Positions 26,626-33,921 of a stretch of DNA of 64,000 bases are shown here, in pieces. Numbering within the stretch: position 1 is the first letter of the stretch; each line of letters starts with the position of its first letter. The notes beneath the pieces are model-generated. The model was not told the origin of the DNA, made no database searches, and saw only the letters and a list, made by a program, of their open reading frames with translations. A program made the translations under genes and the position numbers. The stretch is taken from the NCBI GenBank assembly GCA_963801855.1, contig CAWDGK010000002.1, positions 310,001 through 374,000 of the forward strand, read 5' to 3'. The stretch is from JACDAN01 sp963801855. Lineage in GTDB: Bacteria > Actinomycetota > Thermoleophilia > Gaiellales > Gaiellaceae.

Positions 26626-26993
26626 GACTCCGCCGCGAAGAGCGGACGGATGATCTCGTCGAACGTCGCCTGGTCGCAGCTCGCGAGCGTCGCCTTCGTC
26701 ATCGCCGCCACCGACGCCGTTCGCGGCATGTTCATGGTGAGGGCAACTTCGCCGAAGTAGTCACCGGGCTTCAGGACTCCGCGCGGGCCACGGTCGGACT
26801 GGCTCACCGAGAGGAGGCCGTTCAGGACGACATAGAACCGATCGCCGTCGTCCCCCTCGTGGATCAGCGGCTGGCCCGGAGTGACCTCCTCGCGCCGCAT
26901 CCGATGGGCGAGCTTCGAGAGCAGCTCACCCGGTAGCTCCGCCAACAAGCCGACCCGCGACAGCTCCGTCACGGAGGCCGGAACGTGCCTCAC
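26622..26993 (-). CDS. Stand-alone cyclic nucleotide-binding domain protein
   Basis: The 123-residue protein is a single CRP-type cNMP-binding domain without a DNA-binding part. The phosphate-binding cassette is GDYFGEVALTMNMPRTASV, with the Glu and Arg that contact the ribose and phosphate. LIHEGDDGDRFYVVLNGLLSV is the preceding strand pair. It faces the CHASE2 cyclase tail to tail, which makes it a likely receptor of that cyclase's product. GTG 26993 overlaps the stop of a small acidic ORF (GTGA). Confidence 0.9.
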   Translation of the reverse strand: MRHVPASVTELSRVGLLAELPGELLSKLAHRMRREEVTPGQPLIHEGDDGDRFYVVLNGLLSVSQSDRGPRGVLKPGDYFGEVALTMNMPRTASVAAMTKATLASCDQATFDEIIRPLFAAES

Positions 26994-27136
26994 GCGTCGT
27001 GGGTCGGATCGCTCGGCGGGCCGCCCCCGGGCATCTCGTCGTCCCCGTGGCCCTGCCCCTCCGCCTCCTGATGCTCCTCCAGGTGGTCGGGAGCCTGCTC
27101 CTGCTCCTCCGGTGTTGCTGCTGGATCCTCGTGCAC
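26990..27136 (-). CDS. Small acidic protein (48 aa), hypothetical
   Basis: From GTG 27136 a 48-residue frame, rich in Glu, Gln, Asp and Gly (PEEQEQAPDHLEEHQEAEGQ), ends in a TGA that overlaps the start of the cNMP-binding gene. The GTGA coupling, and a start 20 bp from the divergent NUDIX GTG with overlapping -10 elements, argue that it is real. It is probably disordered. No family is recognised. Confidence 0.5.
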   Translation of the reverse strand: MHEDPAATPEEQEQAPDHLEEHQEAEGQGHGDDEMPGGGPPSDPTHDA

Positions 27137-27141
27137 GGCCC

Positions 27142-27148
27142 TATTGTT
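27142..27148. promoter_or_regulatory. Overlapping bidirectional -10 elements (TATTGT / AACAAT)
   Basis: TATTGT (27142-27147) is 8 nt before the NUDIX GTG at 27156. AACAAT on the minus strand (27148-27143) is 6 nt before GTG 27136. Confidence 0.45.
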
Positions 27149-27155
27149 GCTGCCC

Positions 27156-27675
27156 GTGAGCGACCTCGACGGATGGAAGCACTGTCCGCTCTGCGCCGCG
27201 CCGCTCGAGCGGGTCGGAGGGCAAGGTCGAATGCACAGGCTGCGGCTTCGTCGGGTACGCGAACTCGAAGCCGACGGCCTCCGCCGTCATCGCCGACGAC
27301 GACGGCCGCGTGATGCTCAGCCGGCGGGCGCTCGACCCCGCAGCCGGGAAGTGGGACCTCCCCGGCGGCTTCGTCGAGGAGGGGGAGCACCCCCTCGACT
27401 GCCTTCACCGTGAGCTCCGGGAGGAAGCGGGAATCGGCCTCCGCGTCATCGAGTTCCTCGGGGTCTTCATGGACTGGTACGGCGCCGGCCTGCGAAATGT
27501 GTCGACGCTCAATCTCTACTGGAGCGCCCGGATCGCCGAGGGCACTCCGAAGCCTGCGGACGACGTGGAGGAGCTCAGGTTCTTTGCGCCGGATGAGATC
27601 CCTGAGAACGACCTCGCGTTCGCGCACTTGCCGGACGTGCTCTCAGCCTGGCAGGCCCGGAACCAGAATCCGTAG
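27156..27675 (+). CDS. NUDIX hydrolase with N-terminal zinc ribbon (one frame break)
   Basis: After removal of one G in GGTCGGAGGGCAAGG near 27212 the protein reads about 172 residues. A zinc ribbon (HCPLC then ECTGCGF) leads into a NUDIX domain with the box GGFVEEGEHPLDCLHRELREE followed by AGIGL (Gx5Ex7REUxEExGU). Such proteins hydrolyse nucleoside diphosphates linked to X, for example ADP-ribose or NADH; the substrate is not evident. It ends inside the 3' end of the lipid kinase gene (33-nt convergent overlap). Confidence 0.88.
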
Positions 27676-28443
27676 GGCCTTCGGCTCGATCGAGAACTCG
27701 AGCGGCGTCGTGAACGCGACCGGCTCCCCATCGACGGCCGCCTTGATGCGATGCCGCGCGGCGTCGATCGTCAGCGAGGTGCACGAACGCTCTTTCCACT
27801 CGGACACACGCCAGCTGCTCGTGGTGTACAGGTGCAGCAGCCCCTCGTCGATCCGCTCGCGCTCGCCGAGAGACATGAGCTCGAGCGTGTACTCGTTGTT
27901 GGCCACGAGCGCGACCTGCGCCTCGATCGGCTCACCGTCGACCACGAGGCCGAGCGGCTCCCGGTTCATCGCTGTGAGGACGAGGGCGCGAAGACGCGCA
28001 AACGCGTTTCGCCGCCGGCGATGACCCTCCCGCCGGTGGACGAGCGACGCGTAGGCCCCGAACGTCACGTTGTTGAGGAACAGTCGATCGCCGACCCGTC
28101 CGACGTCGATACGCCGTTCGGTGCCGTCGAATGCGGTCAGGGCTCCGATCGGGTCGTCGCGGTCGAAGCCGGCGTCCCGCGCGAAATGGTTGCGGGTCCC
28201 GAACGGGATCGAGACGAACGGAAGGTCGCGCTCGATCGCGACCTCGGCGATCGGGGCGAGCGAGCCGTCACCGCCCGCGATCCCGAGCGCCTCGGCGTCG
28301 GCAGAGCGCGCCAGCTCGGCTGAGTCGTCGTCCTCGTCGAGGATGTGCGGGCGGATTCCCAGGCGGGCCGCTTCGTCCCTGAGCTCCTCGGGCGAAGGGC
28401 CGCCTTTCCCCGAGCGAGGGTTGATGAGAAGAAATCCAGACAG
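27643..28443 (-). CDS. Diacylglycerol/lipid kinase family protein
   Basis: This protein of about 266 residues has the DAGK/YegS catalytic fold: FLLINPRSGKGG at the N-terminus, GGDGS (nucleotide-binding) and SIPFGTRNHFARD, where the family usually has GTxNDFAR. A lipid substrate is assumed from the family. The open frame has no ATG, GTG or TTG near the conserved start. The -10 TAGGCT (28456-28451) is 7 nt before CTG 28443, giving SGFLLINP, so a CTG leaderless start is proposed. The longer start at 28515 would overlap the divergent gene. Confidence 0.85.
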   Translation of the reverse strand: MSGFLLINPRSGKGGPSPEELRDEAARLGIRPHILDEDDDSAELARSADAEALGIAGGDGSLAPIAEVAIERDLPFVSIPFGTRNHFARDAGFDRDDPIGALTAFDGTERRIDVGRVGDRLFLNNVTFGAYASLVHRREGHRRRRNAFARLRALVLTAMNREPLGLVVDGEPIEAQVALVANNEYTLELMSLGERERIDEGLLHLYTTSSWRVSEWKERSCTSLTIDAARHRIKAAVDGEPVAFTTPLEFSIEPKALRILVPGLPG

Positions 28444-28463
28444 ACCGGGCAGCCTACGTGGGC

Positions 28464-28469
28464 TAGTGT
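28464..28469 (+). promoter_or_regulatory. -10 element (TAGTGT) for leaderless DUF2231 gene
   Basis: TAGTGT is 8 nt before GTG 28478. The lipid kinase -10 lies 8 bp away on the other strand. Confidence 0.45.
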
Positions 28470-28477
28470 CCAGCGCC

Positions 28478-29032
28478 GTGGAGACCGAGAGACCGCAGGC
28501 GCCGGGCGGGTTCAAGCCGATCCACCTGATCCGGGGGCTGCCGGGCCACCCGCTTCATCCGCCGCTGACCGATGCGGCAATCGGCGCGTACACGGCGGCC
28601 ACGATCCTGGCGGTGCTCCACGTGTTCGGTGTCTCGGAGGAGAACACGGCGACGGCCTGGTGGCTCACCCTCGTGATCGCCCAGGTGCTAGGCGCCCTCG
28701 CCTCGATCACGGGCTTCGCCGACTGGCTCCAGATCAGCTTCGGGACGAGGATGTGGCGAACGGCGACTGCCCACCTCGTCGCCATGGTGTTGACGAGCGC
28801 GACTTTCGCGCTCGCTTTGTTCCTCGGGCACGATGGCTACGTCGACCGCGACATTTCCGGCGTTCCGTTCCTGCTCACGATCATCGGCTTCGGGATGCTC
28901 ACGCTCGGCGGCTGGCTCGGCGGCACGATCGTCTTTGTCCACGGAATGCGAGTGCTGGCCCTCCCCGAGGAGCCCGCCGCGACGGCGGTCTCCCCGGTAC
29001 CGAGCCCGGCGCAGGAAGCTGCGGAGGAGTAG
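28478..29032 (+). CDS. DUF2231 membrane protein
   Basis: This 184-residue protein has about four membrane helices after IHLIRGLPGHPLHPPLTDAA, the conserved HPLH motif of DUF2231 proteins, which are small integral membrane proteins with a possible heme or redox link. The function is unknown. GTG 28478 fits the -10 spacing and leaves a short soluble N-terminus (ETERPQAPGG). Confidence 0.85.
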   Translation: METERPQAPGGFKPIHLIRGLPGHPLHPPLTDAAIGAYTAATILAVLHVFGVSEENTATAWWLTLVIAQVLGALASITGFADWLQISFGTRMWRTATAHLVAMVLTSATFALALFLGHDGYVDRDISGVPFLLTIIGFGMLTLGGWLGGTIVFVHGMRVLALPEEPAATAVSPVPSPAQEAAEE

Positions 29033-29035
29033 CGG

Positions 29036-29368
29036 CTAGGCGGTAACCGGCTCGAGCCCGAGCTGCTTCTCGAGCGAGCCCTTGGGCTGAGCGCCCATGG
29101 CCGCCGCAGCCGGCTCACCGTCCTTGAAGAGCATCATCGTGGGGATCGACGCGATCCCGTACCGCTGAGCGAGCGCGGGCTGCTCGTCGATGTTGATCTT
29201 CACGAGCCTCACCTCGCCCTGCCGCTCCTCGACGATCTTGTCGAGCACCGGCGCGACCATGTGGCACGGCTGGCACCACTCGGCCCAGAAGTCGACGATC
29301 ACGGGCTTGTCGGAGGACAGGACTTCCTGCTGGAAGCTCTCCTCGGTCACGTTCTGCGCATCTGACAT
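29036..29368 (-). CDS. trxA: Thioredoxin
   Basis: This 110-residue disulfide reductase has the active site WAEWCQPCHMVAP (the usual WCGPC is WCQPC here), the cis-Pro block IASIPTMMLF and the DFWAEW strand. Gln replaces Gly in the CxxC, which may alter the redox potential. A Shine-Dalgarno-like AAAGGA precedes ATG 29368. It could serve the peroxiredoxin encoded at 16633-17094, but they are not linked. Confidence 0.95.
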   Translation of the reverse strand: MSDAQNVTEESFQQEVLSSDKPVIVDFWAEWCQPCHMVAPVLDKIVEERQGEVRLVKINIDEQPALAQRYGIASIPTMMLFKDGEPAAAAMGAQPKGSLEKQLGLEPVTA

Positions 29369-29441
29369 CGGCTGTTTTCCTTTCGGAGTGAGGTTCAGAG
29401 AAGGTAACGACCGGCTCGGCTGAGCTGTTCCCGCTCCTCCG

Positions 29442-29447
29442 TAGAAT
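29442..29447 (+). promoter_or_regulatory. -10 element (TAGAAT) for leaderless ileS
   Basis: TAGAAT is 7 nt before the ileS ATG at 29455, with no ribosome-binding site in between. Confidence 0.5.
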
Positions 29448-29454
29448 CGAACGC

Positions 29455-32400
29455 ATGGCGGAAAGCGTCTTCACGAGCCTGCCCGAGAAGCCCGATCACC
29501 CTGCGCTCGAGCGGGAGATCCTCGCCTGGTGGGAGCAGGAGGGGATCTTCGAGCGGTTGCGGGAGCAGAACGAGGGCCGTGAAAAGTGGAATTTCGTCGA
29601 CGGGCCGATCACGGCCAACAACCCGATGGGCGTCCACCACGCCTGGGGCCGGACGCTGAAGGACGTCTTCCAGCGGTACAAGGCCCTGCGCGGCTACGAC
29701 CAGCGGTACCAGAACGGTTTCGACTGCCAGGGTCTCTGGGTCGAGGTCGAGGTCGAGAAGGCGCTCGGCCTGAACTCCAAACGCGACATCGAGGAGTACG
29801 GCCTCGCCGAGTTCGCCGCGCGCTGCAAGGAGCGAGTCGCCCACTTCGCCGACGTGATCAGCGAGCAGGATCGCCGGCTCGGCCGCTGGATGGACTGGGC
29901 CAACAGCTACTTCACGTTCTCCGACACGAACATCGAGTACATCTGGCGGTTCCTCAAGGAAGTCGATCGGCGGAACTGGCTCTACAAGGGCCACCGGTCG
30001 ACCCAATGGTGCCCGCGGTGCGGAACGTCGCTCTCGCAGCACGAGCAGGCGGGAGAGGAGAACTACAAGGAGCTCGACCACCCGTCGCTCTTCGTCCGGT
30101 TCCCGCTCGCCGAGCGCGAGGGAGAGTCGCTCGTCGTGTGGACGACGACGCCCTGGACGCTGCCCGCAAACGTCGCAGCGGCGGTCAAGCCGGATGCCGA
30201 GTACGGGCTGCGAGACGGCGACTGGCGCCTGGCCGAGGAGGAGGGGGACTACGACCGGAGAGTCAAGGGCGAGGAGCTCATCGGCCTCACCTACCGGGGA
30301 CCCTTCGACCACCTGGCGCCGCAGCAGGGCGTAGTCCATCGCGTGATTCCCTGGGACGAGGTCTCGCTCTCGGAGGGCACCGGGATCGTCCACATCGCGC
30401 CCGGCGCGGGCACCGACGACTTCGAGCTCTCCCGCGTGCACGACCTCCCGGTGCTGGTGCCGATCGACGAGGAGGGCCGGATGGTCCCCGCGTACGGCGA
30501 GTTCGCCGGGCTCTCGACAGGCGAGGTCGAGGAGCCCGTGATCGAGGCGCTGCGCGAGCGCGGCCTGCTCGTCGACGCCGGCCGGATCGTGCATCGCTAC
30601 CCGATCTGCTGGCGCTGCAAGACGCCGCTCGTCTTCCGCGTCGTCGACGACTGGTTCATCGCGGCGGACGAGATCAGGCAGCCGCTCCTCGACGCCAACG
30701 CGACCGTCGAGTGGACGCCGGGCTTCTACTCGAAGCGGATGGACGACTGGCTGCGGAACATGGGCGACTGGAACATCTCGCGGAAGCGCTACTTCGGCCT
30801 GCCTCTGCCGTTCTACCCCTGCGAGTGCGGCCATCTGAACGTGATCGGCTCGCGGTCCGAGCTCGAGGAGCGGGCGACCGGCGGGCTCGAGCAGCTCCAG
30901 GAACTGCACCGGCCCTGGATCGACGAAGTGCCTATCCGCTGCGAGCAGTGCGACCGTGAGGTACGGCGGATCCCCGAGGTCGGAGACGCCTGGCTCGACG
31001 CCGGCATCGTCCCGTTCTCGACGCTTGGCTGGCAGAACGCCGAGCAGAAGCCTGCCGGCAACGCGACCGGCGCAGCACAGGGAGTGACGGGTGCAGACCT
31101 GCCCGATCACGACTACTGGGAGAAGTGGTTTCCCGCCGACTGGGTCTCGGAGAGCCGCGAGCAGATCCGGCTCTGGTTCTACTCGATGTGCTTCATGTCG
31201 GTCACGCTCGACGGCCGTTCGCCCTACAAACGCGTCCTCGCCTACGAGCGGGTGCACGACGAGACCGGCCGCGAGATGCACAAGTCGACCGGCAACGCGA
31301 TCGAGGCCAACGAGGCGATCGAGCAGATGGGTGCCGACGTCATGCGGTGGATCTACTCGGAGCAGGTACCGAGCCAGAACGTCAACTTCGGCTACGGACC
31401 TGCGGGCGACGTCAAGCGGAGGCTTCTGACCTTCTGGAACTCGGTTGCGTTCCTCGCCACCTATGCGAACCTCGAGGAGTTCCGGCCTCGCTGGGACGAG
31501 CGGCCCGCCCCGGAGAAGCCGCTCGACTGCTGGCTCGTCGCGCGGACGGACCAGCTTGTCACCGAGGCGACCGGGGAGTTCGACCGCTTCTGGACGCCCG
31601 GCGTCCTCGGCGCGTGGGAGTCGTTCGTCGACGATCTTTCCAACTGGTACATCCGTCGTTCCCGGCGTCGTTTCTACGGCGCCGACGACGCGGCGTTCTC
31701 GTCGCTCTGGTGGGCGCTCGTGCAGGCCGTCCGCGTCGTTGCGCCGGTGATGCCGTTCCTGGCCGACCGGCTGTGGCAGGTACTGGTGGCGGAACCGTGC
31801 GAGGACGCACCTGACTCGGTGTTCCTTGCGGGCTGGCCGCAAGCGGAGGAGGTCGATCGCACGCTCGTGGACGAGATGGCGGTGGTTCGCCGGGTCGTCG
31901 AGCTGGGCCGCCAGGCGCGCTCAGGATCGGGACTGAAGCTGCGCCAGCCGCTGCGCCGCCTCGTCTTCGACGGCGTCAGCCTTTCCGAGGCGCACCTCGA
32001 CGAGGTTCGCGAGGAACTGAGGGTCAAGGAGGTCGACGAGGGCCAGGTCGACGCCCAGGAGCTCGTCGTCAAGCCGAATCTCCCCGTCTTGGGCCCGAAG
32101 CTCGGCAAGGAGCTCGGTGCGGTTCGCGCGGCACTCGGAGCCGGCGACTTCGAGGAGCTCGACGGCGGCCGCTTCCGGGTCGGCGGTCACGAGCTCGGTC
32201 CGGACGAGGTGCTCGTCGAGCGACGCGGCAAGGAGGGTTGGGCGGTCGCATCCGAGGGCGGCGTCACCGTCGCGCTCGACACCCGCCTAGACGCCGAGCT
32301 CGAGCTCGAGGGCCGCGTCCTCGACCTCGTGCACCGGCTGAACACGATGCGGAAGGAGGCGGGGCTCGAGCTGAGCGACCGCATCTCCGTCACCCTCCCG

Positions 32401-32544
32401 GCAAGCCAGGCTGAGCTCCTGGATCAGCACGCCCAGTGGATCAAGGACGAGGTGCTCGCGGTCTCGATCGAGGCGAACGGGGACTCGGCGAGCGCGATCG
32501 CGAAGCCAGCCCCGGAAGACCCGGCGAAAATGAGCAAACCGTAG
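29455..32544 (+). CDS. ileS: Isoleucine-tRNA ligase
   Basis: This class I aminoacyl-tRNA synthetase of 1029 residues charges tRNA-Ile. The HIGH equivalent is PMGVHHAWGRTL, the editing domain and a CxxC zinc region (WCPRCGTSLSQHE and later CRWCK-type) follow, and the KMSKS position reads EMHKSTGNAIE, lacking the first lysine. The anticodon-binding domain follows (RFWTPGVLGAWESFVDDLSNWYI). The C-terminal portion with RQPLRRL is typical of IleRS. The leaderless ATG is well supported. Confidence 0.94.
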   Translation: MAESVFTSLPEKPDHPALEREILAWWEQEGIFERLREQNEGREKWNFVDGPITANNPMGVHHAWGRTLKDVFQRYKALRGYDQRYQNGFDCQGLWVEVEVEKALGLNSKRDIEEYGLAEFAARCKERVAHFADVISEQDRRLGRWMDWANSYFTFSDTNIEYIWRFLKEVDRRNWLYKGHRSTQWCPRCGTSLSQHEQAGEENYKELDHPSLFVRFPLAEREGESLVVWTTTPWTLPANVAAAVKPDAEYGLRDGDWRLAEEEGDYDRRVKGEELIGLTYRGPFDHLAPQQGVVHRVIPWDEVSLSEGTGIVHIAPGAGTDDFELSRVHDLPVLVPIDEEGRMVPAYGEFAGLSTGEVEEPVIEALRERGLLVDAGRIVHRYPICWRCKTPLVFRVVDDWFIAADEIRQPLLDANATVEWTPGFYSKRMDDWLRNMGDWNISRKRYFGLPLPFYPCECGHLNVIGSRSELEERATGGLEQLQELHRPWIDEVPIRCEQCDREVRRIPEVGDAWLDAGIVPFSTLGWQNAEQKPAGNATGAAQGVTGADLPDHDYWEKWFPADWVSESREQIRLWFYSMCFMSVTLDGRSPYKRVLAYERVHDETGREMHKSTGNAIEANEAIEQMGADVMRWIYSEQVPSQNVNFGYGPAGDVKRRLLTFWNSVAFLATYANLEEFRPRWDERPAPEKPLDCWLVARTDQLVTEATGEFDRFWTPGVLGAWESFVDDLSNWYIRRSRRRFYGADDAAFSSLWWALVQAVRVVAPVMPFLADRLWQVLVAEPCEDAPDSVFLAGWPQAEEVDRTLVDEMAVVRRVVELGRQARSGSGLKLRQPLRRLVFDGVSLSEAHLDEVREELRVKEVDEGQVDAQELVVKPNLPVLGPKLGKELGAVRAALGAGDFEELDGGRFRVGGHELGPDEVLVERRGKEGWAVASEGGVTVALDTRLDAELELEGRVLDLVHRLNTMRKEAGLELSDRISVTLPASQAELLDQHAQWIKDEVLAVSIEANGDSASAIAKPAPEDPAKMSKP

Positions 32545-32556
32545 GAGAATGAGCTC

Positions 32557-32730
32557 ATGGCCAACTCGCATGACAAGGATCGGCGCAAGGGCGACGACCG
32601 TCGTACGGCGACGACCGGCGCACGGACCCGGAGAAGGACGTCGAAGGCGAGCGCCGCTCGGGCTCCGAGCGGCGAACCAGCGCCGGATCGGCGCACGCCG
32701 AAACCGGGACTCGTCCGAAGACCCTCCTAG
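32557..32730 (+). CDS. Small basic protein (57 aa), hypothetical
   Basis: ATG 32557 opens 57 codons rich in Arg, Lys, Thr, Ser and Ala (MANSHDKDRRKGDDRRTATT, ending LVRRPS). A Shine-Dalgarno AGGAG lies 9 nt upstream, overlapping the ileS stop, so it is likely translated with ileS. The TAG stop shares CTAG with the ispH stop on the other strand. It is probably disordered and nucleic-acid-binding by composition only. No family is recognised. Confidence 0.45.
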   Translation: MANSHDKDRRKGDDRRTATTGARTRRRTSKASAARAPSGEPAPDRRTPKPGLVRRPS

Positions 32731-33683
32731 GTCTGGGTCTCGGCGAGCGCGAGCTCGCGTCGCAGCTCGACGGGCAGGCGGAAGACGACGTCTTCGTGCA
32801 CCGACTTGAACGCCTCGATGCGATCGACGCCCCGCGCGCGGAACCAGTCGCAGACGCGTTCGACGAGCTTTTCGGGAGCCGAGGCCCCGGAGGTGATGCC
32901 GACGATCTTCACGCCGTCGAGCCAGCGCTCGTCGATCTCGGTCTCGTCGTCGATGAGGTACGAGGCAACCCCGCCGGCTCGAGCGACGTCGACGAGCCGG
33001 TTCGAGTTCGACGAGTTCCGGGAGCCGATCACGAGCAGGAGGTCGACCTCGCCGAGCAGGTCCTTGACGGCCCACTGCCGGTTGGAGGTCGCGTAACAGA
33101 TGTCGTCTCGCTTCGGCGCGCGCGCGTTCGGGAAACGACGCCGCAGCGCCGCGATGATCACTCCGGTCTCGTCCACCGAGAGCGTCGTCTGCGTGATGTA
33201 GGCGACGCGATCCGGGTTGCGCACCGTCAGCCGCTCTGCGTCCTCGACCGACTGGACGAGCACCGTCGCCTCGGGAGCCTCGCCCATCGTCCCGACGACC
33301 TCCTCGTGGCCGGCGTGGCCGATGAGGACGACGGTGTACCCCTCGGCCGCGTAGCGCCGGGCTTCGACGTGCACTTTCGTCACGAGCGGGCAGGTTGCGT
33401 CCACGGTCTTCAGCGAGCGCGCCTGCGCGTTTGCGTACACGGACGGCGCGACACCGTGCGCGGACAGCACCACGCGCGCGCCTTCCGGTACTTCCATCTC
33501 GCTCTCCACGAAGATCGCTCCCCGCTCCTCGAGCTCGCGGACCACGTGGATGTTGTGGACGATCTGCTTGCGGACGTAGATCGGGGGCCCGTGGAGGTCG
33601 AGCAGCTTCTCGACGGTGTCCACCGCCCGCTCGACCCCCGCGCAGTACCCGCGAGGTGACGCCAGGAGCACCCGTTCGACCAT
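32727..33683 (-). CDS. ispH: 4-hydroxy-3-methylbut-2-enyl diphosphate reductase
   Basis: This last enzyme of the MEP isoprenoid pathway is a [4Fe-4S] protein. The 318-residue protein has the three cluster cysteines in RGYCAGVERAV, VDATCPLVTKVH and the late CYATSNRQ, together with LIGHAGHEEVVGTMGE, SVHEDVVFRLP and the conserved HGVAPSVY. The -10 TACCAT is 6 nt before ATG 33683. The -10 and the start are part of a short inverted repeat, CCATGGAGCCATGG. Confidence 0.96.
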   Translation of the reverse strand: MVERVLLASPRGYCAGVERAVDTVEKLLDLHGPPIYVRKQIVHNIHVVRELEERGAIFVESEMEVPEGARVVLSAHGVAPSVYANAQARSLKTVDATCPLVTKVHVEARRYAAEGYTVVLIGHAGHEEVVGTMGEAPEATVLVQSVEDAERLTVRNPDRVAYITQTTLSVDETGVIIAALRRRFPNARAPKRDDICYATSNRQWAVKDLLGEVDLLLVIGSRNSSNSNRLVDVARAGGVASYLIDDETEIDERWLDGVKIVGITSGASAPEKLVERVCDWFRARGVDRIEAFKSVHEDVVFRLPVELRRELALAETQT

Positions 33684-33689
33684 GGAGCC

Positions 33690-33695
33690 ATGGTA
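33690..33695 (-). promoter_or_regulatory. -10 element (TACCAT) for leaderless ispH
   Basis: TACCAT on the minus strand lies 6 nt before ATG 33683. Confidence 0.4.
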
Positions 33696-33921
33696 GCTCG
33701 CGGCCTCTTTCCCGCTTTGAAAGATGGGCCGGTCGGCCTATTGGAATCCGCGATGCGGTAGGGGTAGCTTCACGTCACTGGGCGACGCGAGCCGCGGTGT
33801 GCGTACCTGGCCACCATCCGCGGTGAGCAACAGGGAGCCCGTCGCACCGACCCCCCCGAGCGGCGGGCCTCCCTCGTTTTCTCTACGCCGGCCCGCTCTC
33901 TCCGTATCATTCGTCGGGCCC

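Noticed and set aside
27983..28020. Fourth copy of the composite repeat inside the lipid kinase gene
   Set aside because: Only a short GCGCAAACGCGTTTCGC palindrome is similar. The GC module and second hairpin are missing, and it is within coding sequence.
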